64,000 nucleotides of DNA, from the NCBI RefSeq assembly GCF_947499295.1, contig NZ_CANMNP010000014.1, positions 1 to 64,000 of the forward strand, in the 5' to 3' direction. Made by a program: the position numbers and the translations under genes. Positions 17,699 through 27,095 of the stretch are shown piece after piece. The notes under the pieces were generated by a model. That model ran no database searches. It was not told the origin of the DNA and saw nothing but the letters and a program-made list of their open reading frames with translations. This DNA comes from an uncultured Roseibium sp. GTDB taxonomy: Bacteria > Pseudomonadota > Alphaproteobacteria > Rhizobiales > Stappiaceae. Each line of letters starts with the position of its first letter. The stretch's first letter is position 1.

Positions 17699-18958
17699 AT
17701 GAGCGAGAAAAAGCGCGGATTTCTTGGACGGCTGTTTGGCGGCAAGGAGCCTGCTGAAGATCAGGCTGAAACCCGGGTGGAAACGCCCGCCGAAGAACCC
17801 GTCTCCGATGCAATAAGCGAAGACGATCCCACTGTTGACGTCGAGATGGAAGTGCAGCCGGTCGCGGCCCTGAATGTGCCGCCGCAACCCATGCCCCTGG
17901 ATGCTGCTCAAAACCTTGGGCGGACAATGTCCTCCATCCCATCATCAACCCCGCCGATACATGACTTCCTTCCAACGGATGTTTCGCTTGATGCCGATTC
18001 CGATCCCGAGATCGAGCCACCTGTGCCATTGGAAGAACCGAAGCAATCCTGGTTCCAGCGTCTCAAAAGCGGTCTTTCACGTTCGTCCTCTTCGCTGACG
18101 GAAGGCATTGCGTCCATCTTCACCAAGCGCAAGTTGGACGCCTCCATGCTGGAGGAACTTGAAGACATTCTGATCCAGGCGGACCTTGGCGTCGATACCG
18201 CAATGGCAATCACCGACCGGTTGTCTGATGGACGTTACAACAAGGAAATTTCGCCTGAGGAAGTCAGGGCCATCCTCTCTGAAGAAGTGGAGAAGGTGCT
18301 GGAACCCGTCGCCAGACCGCTTGACCTTGAAACCGGAAAGTCGCCTCACGTAGTGCTGATGGTTGGTGTCAATGGCACCGGCAAGACAACCACGATCGGC
18401 AAACTGTCACAGCAATTGAGAGCGGGCGGCAAAAAAGTCATTCTGGCCGCAGGAGATACGTTCCGTGCGGCCGCTGTTGAACAGCTGAGAATCTGGGGTC
18501 AGCGCACAGGGGCTGAAGTCGTGGCCCGCGACACTGGCGCTGATGCCGCAGGTCTGGCCTTTGACGCCATGAAGGAAGCGAAAGACAAGCAGGCCGACGT
18601 TCTTTTGATCGACACCGCAGGACGCCTCCAGAACAAGGCGGAACTGATGGATGAACTTGAAAAGGTCATCCGCGTCATCAAGAAACACGATCCGGACGCG
18701 CCACACACGGTTTTGCTCACTCTGGACGCCACCACCGGCCAGAACGCGCTCAATCAAGTGGAAATCTTCAGCAAGGTGGCAGGAGTGACAGGCCTTGTCA
18801 TGACCAAGCTCGACGGAACGGCACGCGGCGGAATACTAGTAGCCATTGCGGCAAAATACGGCATGCCTGTTCATTTCATCGGTGTTGGCGAAGGTGTCGC
18901 CGACCTGGAACCCTTCTCCGCCAAGGACTTCGCCAGCGCCATTGCAGGCCTGGCATAA
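17699..18958 (+). CDS. ftsY: Signal recognition particle receptor FtsY
   Basis: The GTPase docks ribosome-SRP complexes at the inner membrane. The 419 residues consist of an acidic, low-complexity A domain (about 1-115), the helical N domain (about 115-200), and the NG GTPase core with GVNGTGKTTT at about 222, DTAGRLQNKAEL, and TKLDGTARGG, ending in FIGVGEGVADLEPF. The long acidic N-terminus is normal for FtsY. It is the last gene of the dapF-mtaB-ftsY unit. No strong terminator was seen before the convergent autotransporter gene. Confidence 0.95.
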   Translation: MSEKKRGFLGRLFGGKEPAEDQAETRVETPAEEPVSDAISEDDPTVDVEMEVQPVAALNVPPQPMPLDAAQNLGRTMSSIPSSTPPIHDFLPTDVSLDADSDPEIEPPVPLEEPKQSWFQRLKSGLSRSSSSLTEGIASIFTKRKLDASMLEELEDILIQADLGVDTAMAITDRLSDGRYNKEISPEEVRAILSEEVEKVLEPVARPLDLETGKSPHVVLMVGVNGTGKTTTIGKLSQQLRAGGKKVILAAGDTFRAAAVEQLRIWGQRTGAEVVARDTGADAAGLAFDAMKEAKDKQADVLLIDTAGRLQNKAELMDELEKVIRVIKKHDPDAPHTVLLTLDATTGQNALNQVEIFSKVAGVTGLVMTKLDGTARGGILVAIAAKYGMPVHFIGVGEGVADLEPFSAKDFASAIAGLA

Positions 18959-19042
18959 TCCTCGCACGTGAGGGCTAACCCGAACCAATGCGTTCATGCA
19001 CGACCCCTTGGTCAGGAGGGTGTCGTATTCGAGCACGAAGAC

Positions 19043-21799
19043 CTAGAAAGCTAGGCTGCCCTTGAGCAAGAATCCGTGTTGCTGTGTGTCCGAGGATAGT
19101 GCGCCTTCATAGGAGAGTTTCAAGGCAGCGCCGTTTTCAAACAGGGCTGTGGCGCCTATGGAAACGTCGGCAAAGACATTCCCGAAATCAGACGAATTCG
19201 TAAAAGAGCCAACACCTGTCGGAGCACTCAGAAAATCGGCAGACAAGCTGCTGTCATCATCTGGATAGAAGCTTACACCGGCACGTACAAAGGGCCTTAG
19301 AACGCCTCCATTGGATAGGTTGATCTCATTCCCCAACTCCACGGAAGGCGTGATGGAATAGTAGGTGTCGGAACTGCCGGAGACACTCAGGTTGGCCGCA
19401 CCTCCACCACTTTCCGTCACCCTGCCACGATTGAGATGAGTAACGTTGATGTCGAGCTGCGGCTTGGCGAACCAGTTACCGCGTTCAAACAGATAGGCAG
19501 CTCGTACGCGACCAGCGACGTGAGCAACCCTGTGCCCGGACGTTGCGACCAGGTTTAACCCACCAAAGTTGACCACACGATCCGTATCATAATCGTCAAT
19601 TCCGCCGCTTATTGCGGTCGACAACAGAAGCGGTCCGTTTTGGTACTTAACCGAAACACCGGCGCTGAAGCGATTGCTGGTGCTGTCCGCATCGGAATCA
19701 GTGCTCAGTGAGGCACTTTCGTATCCAAGCCCAACTCCTGCGAACCAGCCTGGGGCAAAGGACACCTGGGCACCACCGGCAATGCCGCCCGCATATTCGT
19801 CATAGCCGATTGATTGGCCATCATTGCCTTGCCGGGTCAATCGGCCCCGGGGCTGGACCCAGACGCACTGGCCCTGGTTGATGGCGCTCAAACCCTCTCC
19901 TGCCACGTCACAGGAAAACAAGAGGTTTGAAAAGTTGTTTGCAGCAAAAAGAGAAGCCGTTTGGGTGCTGAGAAAAACTTCCGCCGAAAGCTGGTCGAGC
20001 GCGTCCTCATAAGCACTGGTACTGGAGACGTTATCCAAAAGGGCACTCAGGATAGGTTGCAGGCCGCCTTGTCCCGCATCGAAGGCAGCATTCAGTCGGT
20101 CTCCGATGCTGCGCTGATTTGCGTTGCCGGCTCCAGCCGAAAAATCGATTGAAGTGGTCAGCACGACATCGTTGGCGTTCGGAAATGAAAGGCCTGCCTG
20201 ATATGCCGGACTGACTTCGGCAAGACTGACGCCGGAATTGGTTGTTCCACCGGTCGCAGACAGTATCGTCACGGAAACAGAGTCTCTCGATTGGTTTATG
20301 ATATGCGGCGAAATCGACCCATCGAGCGTCGCCGTGCCAGAGACATTAAGTCGATCAGCAGAATTTGCGGTCGTATCGACCGTTATAGTCATGGTACCGG
20401 CGCTGGTCTGAATAAGGTTCCCGGTGATTGTGGTCGTGCCAACGGTCGACTCCCCACCAGGCGACAAGTTGCCGGCATTGGTCAAGCTATTGCCCGAACC
20501 CAGCGTAACAGTCGACCCGGAGTTGAATGTTCCTCCCGACTGGTTGTTAAAGGCATTGGCTCCAGCACCCAGGCTCACATTTCCGGTAATCGTGCCGGTG
20601 TTATTGACCGTGTCATCTCCATCCTGACCGGAAACGGCAAGACCAGACTGCGCAGAAAGCACAGCACCGTTGTTAAGCGTACTGGACACTCCGGACACGC
20701 CTTCCAGCGACACGCCACTTCCGGATCCGGTTCCCCCTTGAACGGTTCCGCTATTCAAATTGACAGTGCTTGTGCCCGAAACACCGATGATGGACTGAAC
20801 GCCATGGCCCGTCGATGCTGTAATGTCGCCCGTCGAGTTGACAGTGACCGTGCCTCTTTGGGCTTCCGCTGTAATGCCATCTTCCTCAGCGGTGATGTTG
20901 CCAATCGAGGTTACGCTTGTGGCGCCGGTCGTGCCTACGAGTTGATTCGTTTCTGCTTCGATACCGTCTTCCGTATTCGAAACAATGTTCCCTGTTGAGG
21001 TCACTGTCACGTTAAGCCTTGCCGAGGCTTCGATGCCTTCGTTATCTGCCGTAATTTTCCCGACTGACGTAACCGTCGCCTGGTTGCCTGAACCGGCCGA
21101 GGCATCAATACCGATGTCTGTGGCTGACGTAATATTTCCGGTGGATGTGACGAAAACGCTGCCGCTGTTGCGGTTAAAGGCGTTTATGCCGTCATTATCG
21201 GCGTTTATGTCGCCGGTAGAGGTAACTGTGGTGTCACCCTCTCCTTCATGGCTCGCATCAATGCCGTTCCCGCTGCCCGCCGTGATGTTGCCCGTGGACG
21301 TAACGCTGAGGGTACCCTCGCCGAAATGGTCCGTGTTTATGCCATCCCGATCTCCGGTAACGTTGCCATTGGACGTAACGCTGATGTCTCCATCGACCCG
21401 GGCACTGAAGGTGCCGAGCCGGGCATCAATACCGTTCGCTCCGCCCGTTGCCGTAATTGAGAACGATCCGGTATCGCTGTTGATTGTGATGTCTTGGGCA
21501 ACGGAACTCTCAAACTCGATGCCGTCCACACCCGAAGCAGGCGCAATATCCTGGGTGACATTTTCAACTGTCAAAGACGTCAGAGGAGAATTGGCATCAA
21601 TGCCGCTGGAAACGTCGCCGGTACAAGTTGCGCTGGTGCCTGAAACGGTACACGGTCCGGAACTTGGCGGCACTACGGTTTGAGACAGGACTGTTTTTGG
21701 CTCACCAACCAGCGTCAAACTGAAAGTAGCTGTCGCCAAAAGCAGTTTGCGTGAAAATGTCGGCCCGTTGCATGTCGACTTCATTGGACGCCGCATCAT
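19043..21799 (-). CDS. Repeat-rich autotransporter (type Va secretion)
   Basis: The 918-residue protein has a signal peptide (RKLLLATATFSLTLVG), a passenger built from beta-helix-like repeats of 22-29 residues with the core VTSTGNITA...DGI, and a C-terminal autotransporter barrel of about 270 residues ending in the typical aromatic residue (KGSLAF). A pair of cysteines (CDVAGEGLSAINQGQC) precedes the barrel. ATG at 21799 is chosen because GGAGGAAG lies 4 bases upstream. An in-frame ATG at 21844 would add 15 residues. It probably forms a surface fibre or adhesin. No protease catalytic motif was recognised. An 8-bp tandem repeat lies upstream. Confidence 0.88.
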   Translation of the reverse strand: MMRRPMKSTCNGPTFSRKLLLATATFSLTLVGEPKTVLSQTVVPPSSGPCTVSGTSATCTGDVSSGIDANSPLTSLTVENVTQDIAPASGVDGIEFESSVAQDITINSDTGSFSITATGGANGIDARLGTFSARVDGDISVTSNGNVTGDRDGINTDHFGEGTLSVTSTGNITAGSGNGIDASHEGEGDTTVTSTGDINADNDGINAFNRNSGSVFVTSTGNITSATDIGIDASAGSGNQATVTSVGKITADNEGIEASARLNVTVTSTGNIVSNTEDGIEAETNQLVGTTGATSVTSIGNITAEEDGITAEAQRGTVTVNSTGDITASTGHGVQSIIGVSGTSTVNLNSGTVQGGTGSGSGVSLEGVSGVSSTLNNGAVLSAQSGLAVSGQDGDDTVNNTGTITGNVSLGAGANAFNNQSGGTFNSGSTVTLGSGNSLTNAGNLSPGGESTVGTTTITGNLIQTSAGTMTITVDTTANSADRLNVSGTATLDGSISPHIINQSRDSVSVTILSATGGTTNSGVSLAEVSPAYQAGLSFPNANDVVLTTSIDFSAGAGNANQRSIGDRLNAAFDAGQGGLQPILSALLDNVSSTSAYEDALDQLSAEVFLSTQTASLFAANNFSNLLFSCDVAGEGLSAINQGQCVWVQPRGRLTRQGNDGQSIGYDEYAGGIAGGAQVSFAPGWFAGVGLGYESASLSTDSDADSTSNRFSAGVSVKYQNGPLLLSTAISGGIDDYDTDRVVNFGGLNLVATSGHRVAHVAGRVRAAYLFERGNWFAKPQLDINVTHLNRGRVTESGGGAANLSVSGSSDTYYSITPSVELGNEINLSNGGVLRPFVRAGVSFYPDDDSSLSADFLSAPTGVGSFTNSSDFGNVFADVSIGATALFENGAALKLSYEGALSSDTQQHGFLLKGSLAF
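20795..21391 (-). repeat. Passenger-domain coding repeats
   Basis: Eight imperfect units of about 66-87 bp encode the recurring pattern VTS(T/N)GNITA, a short variable loop, then DGI(D/E/N)A. Unit starts lie at roughly residues 154, 179, 206, 230, 257, 279, 308 and 333, numbered from the ATG at 21844. The regularity leaves long open frames on the antisense strand, which I regard as shadows. Confidence 0.8.
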
Positions 21800-21888
21800 G
21801 CTGCTTCCTCCAGTCTTAGTGGCAGCAGATATTGTATGATTCATCTGCTGCTTACACGACTAGGAATATTTGCCGATACATGCGACCA

Positions 21889-21917
21889 GATGACAAGATG
21901 ACAAGATGACAAGATGA
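21889..21917. repeat. 8-bp tandem repeat upstream of the autotransporter gene
   Basis: GATGACAA is repeated exactly three times, followed by the partial unit GATGA. Read in the gene's direction the unit contains TTGTCA, close to a -35 hexamer. An AT-rich stretch about 18 bases further downstream (AAATAT) could serve as a -10. The repeat ends 45 bp before the first possible ATG at 21844. Confidence 0.8.
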
Positions 21918-22240
21918 ACTTGCTGAATTCGCTCAACTGTCAACATGGAATTCGCAATTACACTGTCTTGTCTAAAAATGCTTAACGGGCGGTTAACATC
22001 TTAGTCACCGTCGCCTTTCGAACGAGCCAAGGCTTCTCCCGGCCCAATACTTCAATCTGCTATGGTGTTGTTGACGCATTCCCCTGTATACCAGCAGGAG
22101 GAACACCCGCACATGAAATCAGAAAGGCTGAACGACAATAAGCAGGTCAGGCAGTCTTCAAAATCCGTCTCAAATTACCCGAAGATCCCCTCTGGTTCCC
22201 GCGTATCCGGGTCCAGATTGAACTGTTCAGCAGGCGCACC
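21918..22240. other. Intergenic region without a recognised gene
   Basis: This is the upstream region of the autotransporter on one side and the 3' end of the PP2C-like gene on the other. Short frames are present, but none has a recognisable protein or a good ribosome-binding site. I saw no RNA gene or clear terminator here. Confidence 0.5.
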
Positions 22241-23203
22241 TCAACCAACATTGCAGTCTGCAATAACGACAGTTCTGTCGTCGAAAAATTCCGATTTTGT
22301 GCCACCTTTGACAGTCGCAAGATCACAAATTCGATGAAAGTCCAGCTCTTCCGCCCGTTCAAACTCCGCTTCCCAGGCGGCAATTGTCGGTATGGAAGGC
22401 AAGGTCGCATAGCCATCACTGAAGACTTCAATAGTGTGAATTTCAGATTTGGGAATTCGCTCGTCTATCCAGTCGCCAAGCTTCGGACTCCCGTTCGCCA
22501 GTACGTCGTAACAGAGCGAGCTGCCTTCGACATTCGCGAACTCTCCTTGTTTGCAGATTCCAGATCTCAAGAACTCACGGACTGCATCGGCTTCCGCAGC
22601 AAGATCTAGTGAGCGAATTGTGTCGTGGACAATCCCGTCAGCTTCCGCTTCTGACAGGACGCCATCTTTTACGGCTGCTGACAGACCCAGGAAAATTCCG
22701 CGACGCGCAGTCAACTCCGTTGTTTCGGGATCGGCTCCACCATCTCTCAAGTGCTTGAACAGTGCTACTCGCGCATGTGTGGCGACATCGTCAATCAGTT
22801 TTGAGTGCCTCAAGATTGTATTTGCGTTGAGACGGATTCCACTGTCACCAAGACAAAAGAGCCTCCATTGATCACCACAATCAATCGCCAGCGACAGCGT
22901 CGTCGCAGGCAACTGAGGGAGGTCGAACGGCTTCAGTTTTTCCGCATACATTTCACAAATGCGGTCGACCAGTTGTCTTGCAGGCAGCTCTCTGTTCTTG
23001 CGATTCAAGAGCAGCTCAGAAACAACCTCAGCTGCGGTAAGTGCAGCCAACCGGGCTGCGGGAACTCCCGCGATGACGTTGCCGCGTACATCCGTTGCAC
23101 CATCGAAGACACCCAGGCAGACACCGGGCAACACAAGCGGAACGTCGTCTCCAGGGCGGTTGTTGTCACGGTATTTGCAGCGTGAAAATACTTCAATATT
23201 CAT
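22241..23203 (-). CDS. PP2C-like phosphatase domain protein in a transporter operon
   Basis: The 320-residue protein shows the order of PPM/PP2C metal-site motifs: GVFDGATD (about residue 31), CLGDSGIRL (about 117), VFSDGYATL (about 260) and the final DDRTVVIAD (about 307). The first motif lacks the usual GHGG, so it is a divergent member. PP2C enzymes normally remove phosphate from phosphoserine or phosphothreonine with two metal ions. No partner kinase is encoded nearby. It starts 8 bp after the stop of the ABC permease gene and is therefore the last gene of the transporter operon. Whether it acts on a protein or a small phosphorylated solute is open. Confidence 0.7.
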   Translation of the reverse strand: MNIEVFSRCKYRDNNRPGDDVPLVLPGVCLGVFDGATDVRGNVIAGVPAARLAALTAAEVVSELLLNRKNRELPARQLVDRICEMYAEKLKPFDLPQLPATTLSLAIDCGDQWRLFCLGDSGIRLNANTILRHSKLIDDVATHARVALFKHLRDGGADPETTELTARRGIFLGLSAAVKDGVLSEAEADGIVHDTIRSLDLAAEADAVREFLRSGICKQGEFANVEGSSLCYDVLANGSPKLGDWIDERIPKSEIHTIEVFSDGYATLPSIPTIAAWEAEFERAEELDFHRICDLATVKGGTKSEFFDDRTVVIADCNVG

Positions 23204-23211
23204 GGAAAGCC

Positions 23212-24873
23212 TTAGAGAAACGCGGAGTCACGGTTTTCGGTGAACCGGAAGACTGCGTAGACACAGGCGCCGGTGCTGAGCAGCAGGATGGTGGACAAAG
23301 CAGCTGCAATGCCGAATTCGCCGTCAAGAACAGCCACATAGACCTGAACAGGCATCGTAATCGTCCCTGAATCGTAGATGATCAGGGTGGATGAAAGCTC
23401 GTTGATAGCTGTGATGAAACTCATGAGCGAGCCGACGATGATACCTGGTAGGATAAGCGGCACGGTCACTTTCATGAACGCCCCAAGCGGGGTTGCGCCC
23501 AAGTTGACAGCCGCCTCTTCCAGAGACGGCTTTATTTGTCTCAAACTGGACGTCGTGGACCGCACCCCGTAGGGCAGCCTGCGGATGAAATAGATCATGA
23601 TCAGCAAGGCAGCAGCGCTAAATACGTCTGGAAAACCGTTGCGGAAGACGGTGACGAAGCCAATTGCCATAACGACACCTGGAACGAGATAGGGAACCAT
23701 CATCAAGAAGTCGATTGATGCAGCTGCCCTGGTCTCCCGTCGCACGATGACATAGCTAATCAGGCCGGAAGCGATCGTAATGAAGACCACGGCTGAAATT
23801 GCGAAGACAAAACTATTCGTTATCGCCTCAGGGGCGTCTCGCCAGATGCGTTGATAGCTCTCTAGACCGAAGCCTCCGACAAAGACCGGGCCGTTGGTTT
23901 TGAGAAACGATGTATAGACCACAACCGCGGATGGGATCATCGCAAGTATGACGATGCCATGGCTCAAGACATGTACGAGCATGTTCTTCCAGCCCTTGAG
24001 CCTCACCGGAACGGGCAAGTTGGTCAGGGAACTTGCATAGCGCCGTTTGGACAGAATCCGGCGTTGAGCCAGCAAGGCCAGCATTGATATCGCCATCATC
24101 AAAATTGAAACGGTCACCGCCATGGTCGGCGGGCCACCGAGTTCAGACCGGTAGGCCGACAATGCAATGGTCGACAGGGTTCTAAAACCTCTCCCAAGTA
24201 TGGCAGGTGTACCAAAGTCCGCGATGGCCAAGACAAAGCAAATAATTGCTCCCGTGCTAACAGCCGGAAACACCAGCGGAAGCGTGATCTTATAAAACCG
24301 CTGCCAGGGGCTGCAGCCGAGATTTTCCGCAGCATCCTCAAGCGACTTGTTAACGGCATTGAGCGCCGTCTGGGTCATCAGGAAAATGAACGGAAAGAAC
24401 TTCAGAGAAAAGACCAGAATGATGCCATGAGCCCCATAAATCGTGGGAATATCCAATCCGAAATTGCCAAAAAAGTTGGTGACGACTCCGTTGGATCCAA
24501 GGATCATGATCCAGGCGTAAGCACCAATGAACGGCGGAGACACCAGGACCAGAATAGCGAGTGTCGAGATCAACGCCTTGCCTCTGACAATGAACCTTGT
24601 GGTAAAAAACGCCAAGGGAACGCCAATCAGACATGCGCCAACTGTTCCAAGAACCCCTACAAACAGCGTATTTTTCAGGCCGTTAACGTAGTAGTTCCGT
24701 GTGAAGACCTCGATGAAATTGCCGAGTGTGAAATTTCCCGTATCCGGGTCGATGAAGCCCAACAAAAGGACACGCAGAATCGGCAGAACAAGGAGGAGCG
24801 ACAGCATCACGATGATCGCGATCGTGACAACTGTCCAAAAGTCGAGCCTTTGACGCGATAGTGACAAGTTCAT
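23212..24873 (-). CDS. ABC transporter permease, fused two-domain type (FbpB/AfuB-like)
   Basis: The 553-residue protein is two permease domains of about six helices each. Each has an EAA loop that contacts the ATPase (EDAAENLGCSPWQRFYKI at about residue 197, EEAAVNLGATPLGAFMKV at about 455). This architecture is typical of ferric-iron, aminoethylphosphonate and hexose-phosphate importers. The start overlaps the ATPase stop by 4 bp (ATGA). A PP2C-like gene follows directly. The sugar-type ROK regulator of this locus argues against a simple iron transporter, but the substrate is not determined. Confidence 0.88.
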   Translation of the reverse strand: MNLSLSRQRLDFWTVVTIAIIVMLSLLLVLPILRVLLLGFIDPDTGNFTLGNFIEVFTRNYYVNGLKNTLFVGVLGTVGACLIGVPLAFFTTRFIVRGKALISTLAILVLVSPPFIGAYAWIMILGSNGVVTNFFGNFGLDIPTIYGAHGIILVFSLKFFPFIFLMTQTALNAVNKSLEDAAENLGCSPWQRFYKITLPLVFPAVSTGAIICFVLAIADFGTPAILGRGFRTLSTIALSAYRSELGGPPTMAVTVSILMMAISMLALLAQRRILSKRRYASSLTNLPVPVRLKGWKNMLVHVLSHGIVILAMIPSAVVVYTSFLKTNGPVFVGGFGLESYQRIWRDAPEAITNSFVFAISAVVFITIASGLISYVIVRRETRAAASIDFLMMVPYLVPGVVMAIGFVTVFRNGFPDVFSAAALLIMIYFIRRLPYGVRSTTSSLRQIKPSLEEAAVNLGATPLGAFMKVTVPLILPGIIVGSLMSFITAINELSSTLIIYDSGTITMPVQVYVAVLDGEFGIAAALSTILLLSTGACVYAVFRFTENRDSAFL

Positions 24874-25964
24874 CCGATCCGGCCCCCAAGAGGTTCTTTC
24901 TCAAAAAAAGAAAGGTTGTGGCGCTCAATGCAAAATTGCGCGTCACTGTCGAGAGGCAGATCAATTACGCTTGGATCTGATCGGCTTACGGACTTCAGGG
25001 TCTCACCATGCTCCGTAACTCCAAAGACTTCCATCTCCCGGCCAATGAAGCTCACTTCTTTGATACGGACCGGGATCGAAATCTCCGGTCGATCGGAAGC
25101 TGAACTGCCTTTACCCGGGACAACGGTTATGTCTTCAGGACGGATCGCGCACACGGCATCACCGGAATGCTGATTTGGAAGATCGAGCAGAACCTGTTCG
25201 CCCCCGCATTTCAGAGCTGCCTCGGCGCCGGAGCAGTCGACATCAAGAAAATTGTTGGAGCCGACGAAAGACGCGACAAAACGATTGGCTGGCCGCAAAT
25301 ACACATCGAGCGGAGAAGCCGCCTGCTGAATGACACCGCCTTCCATGACGCAAACGACGTCTGAAAGCGCAAGAGCTTCTTCCTGATCATGTGTGACATA
25401 GATGGTTGTGACGCCAAGATCCTGCTGGATGCGCCGGAGCTCCGCACGCAGATCGACCCGTAATTTTGCATCGAGATTGGACAGAGGTTCGTCCATCAAA
25501 AGCACTTTGGGCCGCACAACGATTGCGCGTGCAAGGCCAACCCTCTGCTGCTGGCCACCAGACAGTTCATGAGGCATGCGGTTGGCGAATTTTCCGAGTT
25601 GAACGACCTCCATGACTTGGTCAACTCTCTGCCGAATTTCGTTTGCCTCGATGCGTCGTTGCTTGAGGCCGAAAGCAATGTTGTCGCGAACGCTCAGATG
25701 AGGGAAAACCGCATAATCCTGGAACACCATGGCCACGTCTCTTTGGTGGGCTGGCAGATGCGCTATGGACCGGCCTTCCACCGAGATGTCTCCCGACGAC
25801 TGACTGTGAAATCCCGCAATTGTGCGCAACAGCGTGGTCTTGCCGCAGCCGGATGGGCCCAGGAGGGTGTAGAAAGTGCCGCTTGGAATGGAAACATTTA
25901 TGTCAGAAAGCGCGACCACGCTGCCATACAGTTTTCGAAGCCCGGATATCTCAACTGACGCCAT
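24870..25964 (-). CDS. ABC transporter ATP-binding protein (FbpC/AfuC/PotA-like)
   Basis: The 364-residue ATPase has Walker A GPSGCGKTTLLR (residues about 33-44), the signature LSGGQQQR (about 135), Walker B VLLMDEPLSNLDAK, and a C-terminal TOBE-type regulatory region from about residue 240. It energises the adjacent permease. It follows the binding-protein gene after 80 bp that hold a strong hairpin, which probably lowers its expression relative to the binding protein. Confidence 0.9.
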   Translation of the reverse strand: MASVEISGLRKLYGSVVALSDINVSIPSGTFYTLLGPSGCGKTTLLRTIAGFHSQSSGDISVEGRSIAHLPAHQRDVAMVFQDYAVFPHLSVRDNIAFGLKQRRIEANEIRQRVDQVMEVVQLGKFANRMPHELSGGQQQRVGLARAIVVRPKVLLMDEPLSNLDAKLRVDLRAELRRIQQDLGVTTIYVTHDQEEALALSDVVCVMEGGVIQQAASPLDVYLRPANRFVASFVGSNNFLDVDCSGAEAALKCGGEQVLLDLPNQHSGDAVCAIRPEDITVVPGKGSSASDRPEISIPVRIKEVSFIGREMEVFGVTEHGETLKSVSRSDPSVIDLPLDSDAQFCIERHNLSFFEKEPLGGRIG

Positions 25965-25996
25965 GATAATTTCCTAGAATTTCGGATTACCGGCAC

Positions 25997-26034
25997 GTGC
26001 TTGGCGACTTTGGCAATGCCATACCGCCAAGCAC
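25997..26034 (-). promoter_or_regulatory. Intercistronic hairpin between binding-protein and ATPase genes
   Basis: Perfect 10-bp arms GTGCTTGGCG (25997-26006) and CGCCAAGCAC (26025-26034) enclose an 18-base loop that itself contains the inverted repeat TGGCAATGCCA. No T-tract follows on the minus strand, so it is more likely an mRNA-stabilising or attenuating structure than a full terminator. This arrangement is known from binding-protein operons such as malE-malF. Confidence 0.65.
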
Positions 26035-26044
26035 CGCACCTTGG

Positions 26045-27028
26045 TTATTGGACGTCCAGAACAAGGTCTTCCCATTGGGCAACGAGTTTCTTGCGGTTCT
26101 CGGCTGCCCAAGCTCCGTCATAACCAACGGAAGGCAACTCGCTCACGGGCTGCAGAGCGGGGTTCGAGGCCACGTCCCCGCGAACAGGGCGCCTTCCTTG
26201 TTGGGCGACCACTTCCTGAGCTTCTTTCGAGAGCATAAAATCCAGGAAAGCCTTTCCGTTCTCAGCATTTGGCGCTCCGGCAACGAGCGTCATTGCGTCC
26301 GGGACGATTGCAGTGCCTTCCGACGGGTAGACAATCTGTACAGGTCCGCCACCCTCGACATAGCGCAGAGCAGCGTCTTCCAGTGTTACGCCGACCGCCA
26401 GCTCACCGTCGTTGACAAACCGGGGAACTGCACCCGAGCTATCAGAAAGTACGAAGTTCGAGAGAAGTCCCTTGTAGGTTTCCCAACCGGCTTCTTCAGT
26501 GTCATAAGCCTGCAAGACCGTTGCGAGCTGGATATAGGCTGATCCGGACGCATTCGCCTTGGCCGACGACACGACATCATCGTATTTCGGGTCTGCCAGT
26601 TCGGCCCAGCTTGTCGGAACGGGCAAATCACCAAGCTTGCCTTCATTCACGATAAAAGCCATGACGACAGCCGTGAAAGGGCTCCAGAGTTCGCTCGGCT
26701 TCATGCCCTCAGCAAGCGCATCCGTGCCTTCCGCGTCATAGGCCTGAAACAGTGCCGGGTTAAAGTCGACGACCGTTCCGTCAACGCTCCAAAGCACATC
26801 AGCAACGGGGTTGCTCGCCTCTGCTGTGAGACGGTTCAAAAGCTCTCCCGAGCCCGCCTTGATAATTTCAACTTCGGTTCCCGTTTTCTCCTCAAAGACA
26901 GGCACGAGAGCGTCAATGAAGTTCTGTGGTACCGCCGTATAAACGGTTACAGAGCCGTCGGCGAAGGCAGTAGAGGCTGCAACAGCCATGCTTGAAGACA
27001 GCATGGTGGCCAAAAGAAATTTCTTCAT
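26045..27028 (-). CDS. ABC transporter substrate-binding protein (AfuA/FbpA type)
   Basis: The 327-residue periplasmic protein has a signal peptide (MKKFLLATMLSSSMAVAAST, cleaved near AFA) and a mature N-terminus GSVTVYTAVP typical of the ferric/hexose-phosphate binding family. The start at 27028 is preferred over ATG 27040 because GGAGGAGAAT directly precedes it. I do not see the tyrosine pair used for ferric iron by FbpA, but a structural alignment would be needed to be sure. It is first in the operon and divergent from the ROK regulator. Confidence 0.85.
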   Translation of the reverse strand: MKKFLLATMLSSSMAVAASTAFADGSVTVYTAVPQNFIDALVPVFEEKTGTEVEIIKAGSGELLNRLTAEASNPVADVLWSVDGTVVDFNPALFQAYDAEGTDALAEGMKPSELWSPFTAVVMAFIVNEGKLGDLPVPTSWAELADPKYDDVVSSAKANASGSAYIQLATVLQAYDTEEAGWETYKGLLSNFVLSDSSGAVPRFVNDGELAVGVTLEDAALRYVEGGGPVQIVYPSEGTAIVPDAMTLVAGAPNAENGKAFLDFMLSKEAQEVVAQQGRRPVRGDVASNPALQPVSELPSVGYDGAWAAENRKKLVAQWEDLVLDVQ

Positions 27029-27095
27029 ATTCTCCTCCATCTATTAGGTGTTGGTAGCGCCTGATTGGCCCGCTTTTTCGGATCGGCAGGACCTG

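Noticed and set aside
20985..21683. Long plus-strand frame with a Val/Pro-rich repetitive product
   Set aside because: It is the antisense of the autotransporter repeats. The regular repeats keep this frame open by chance.
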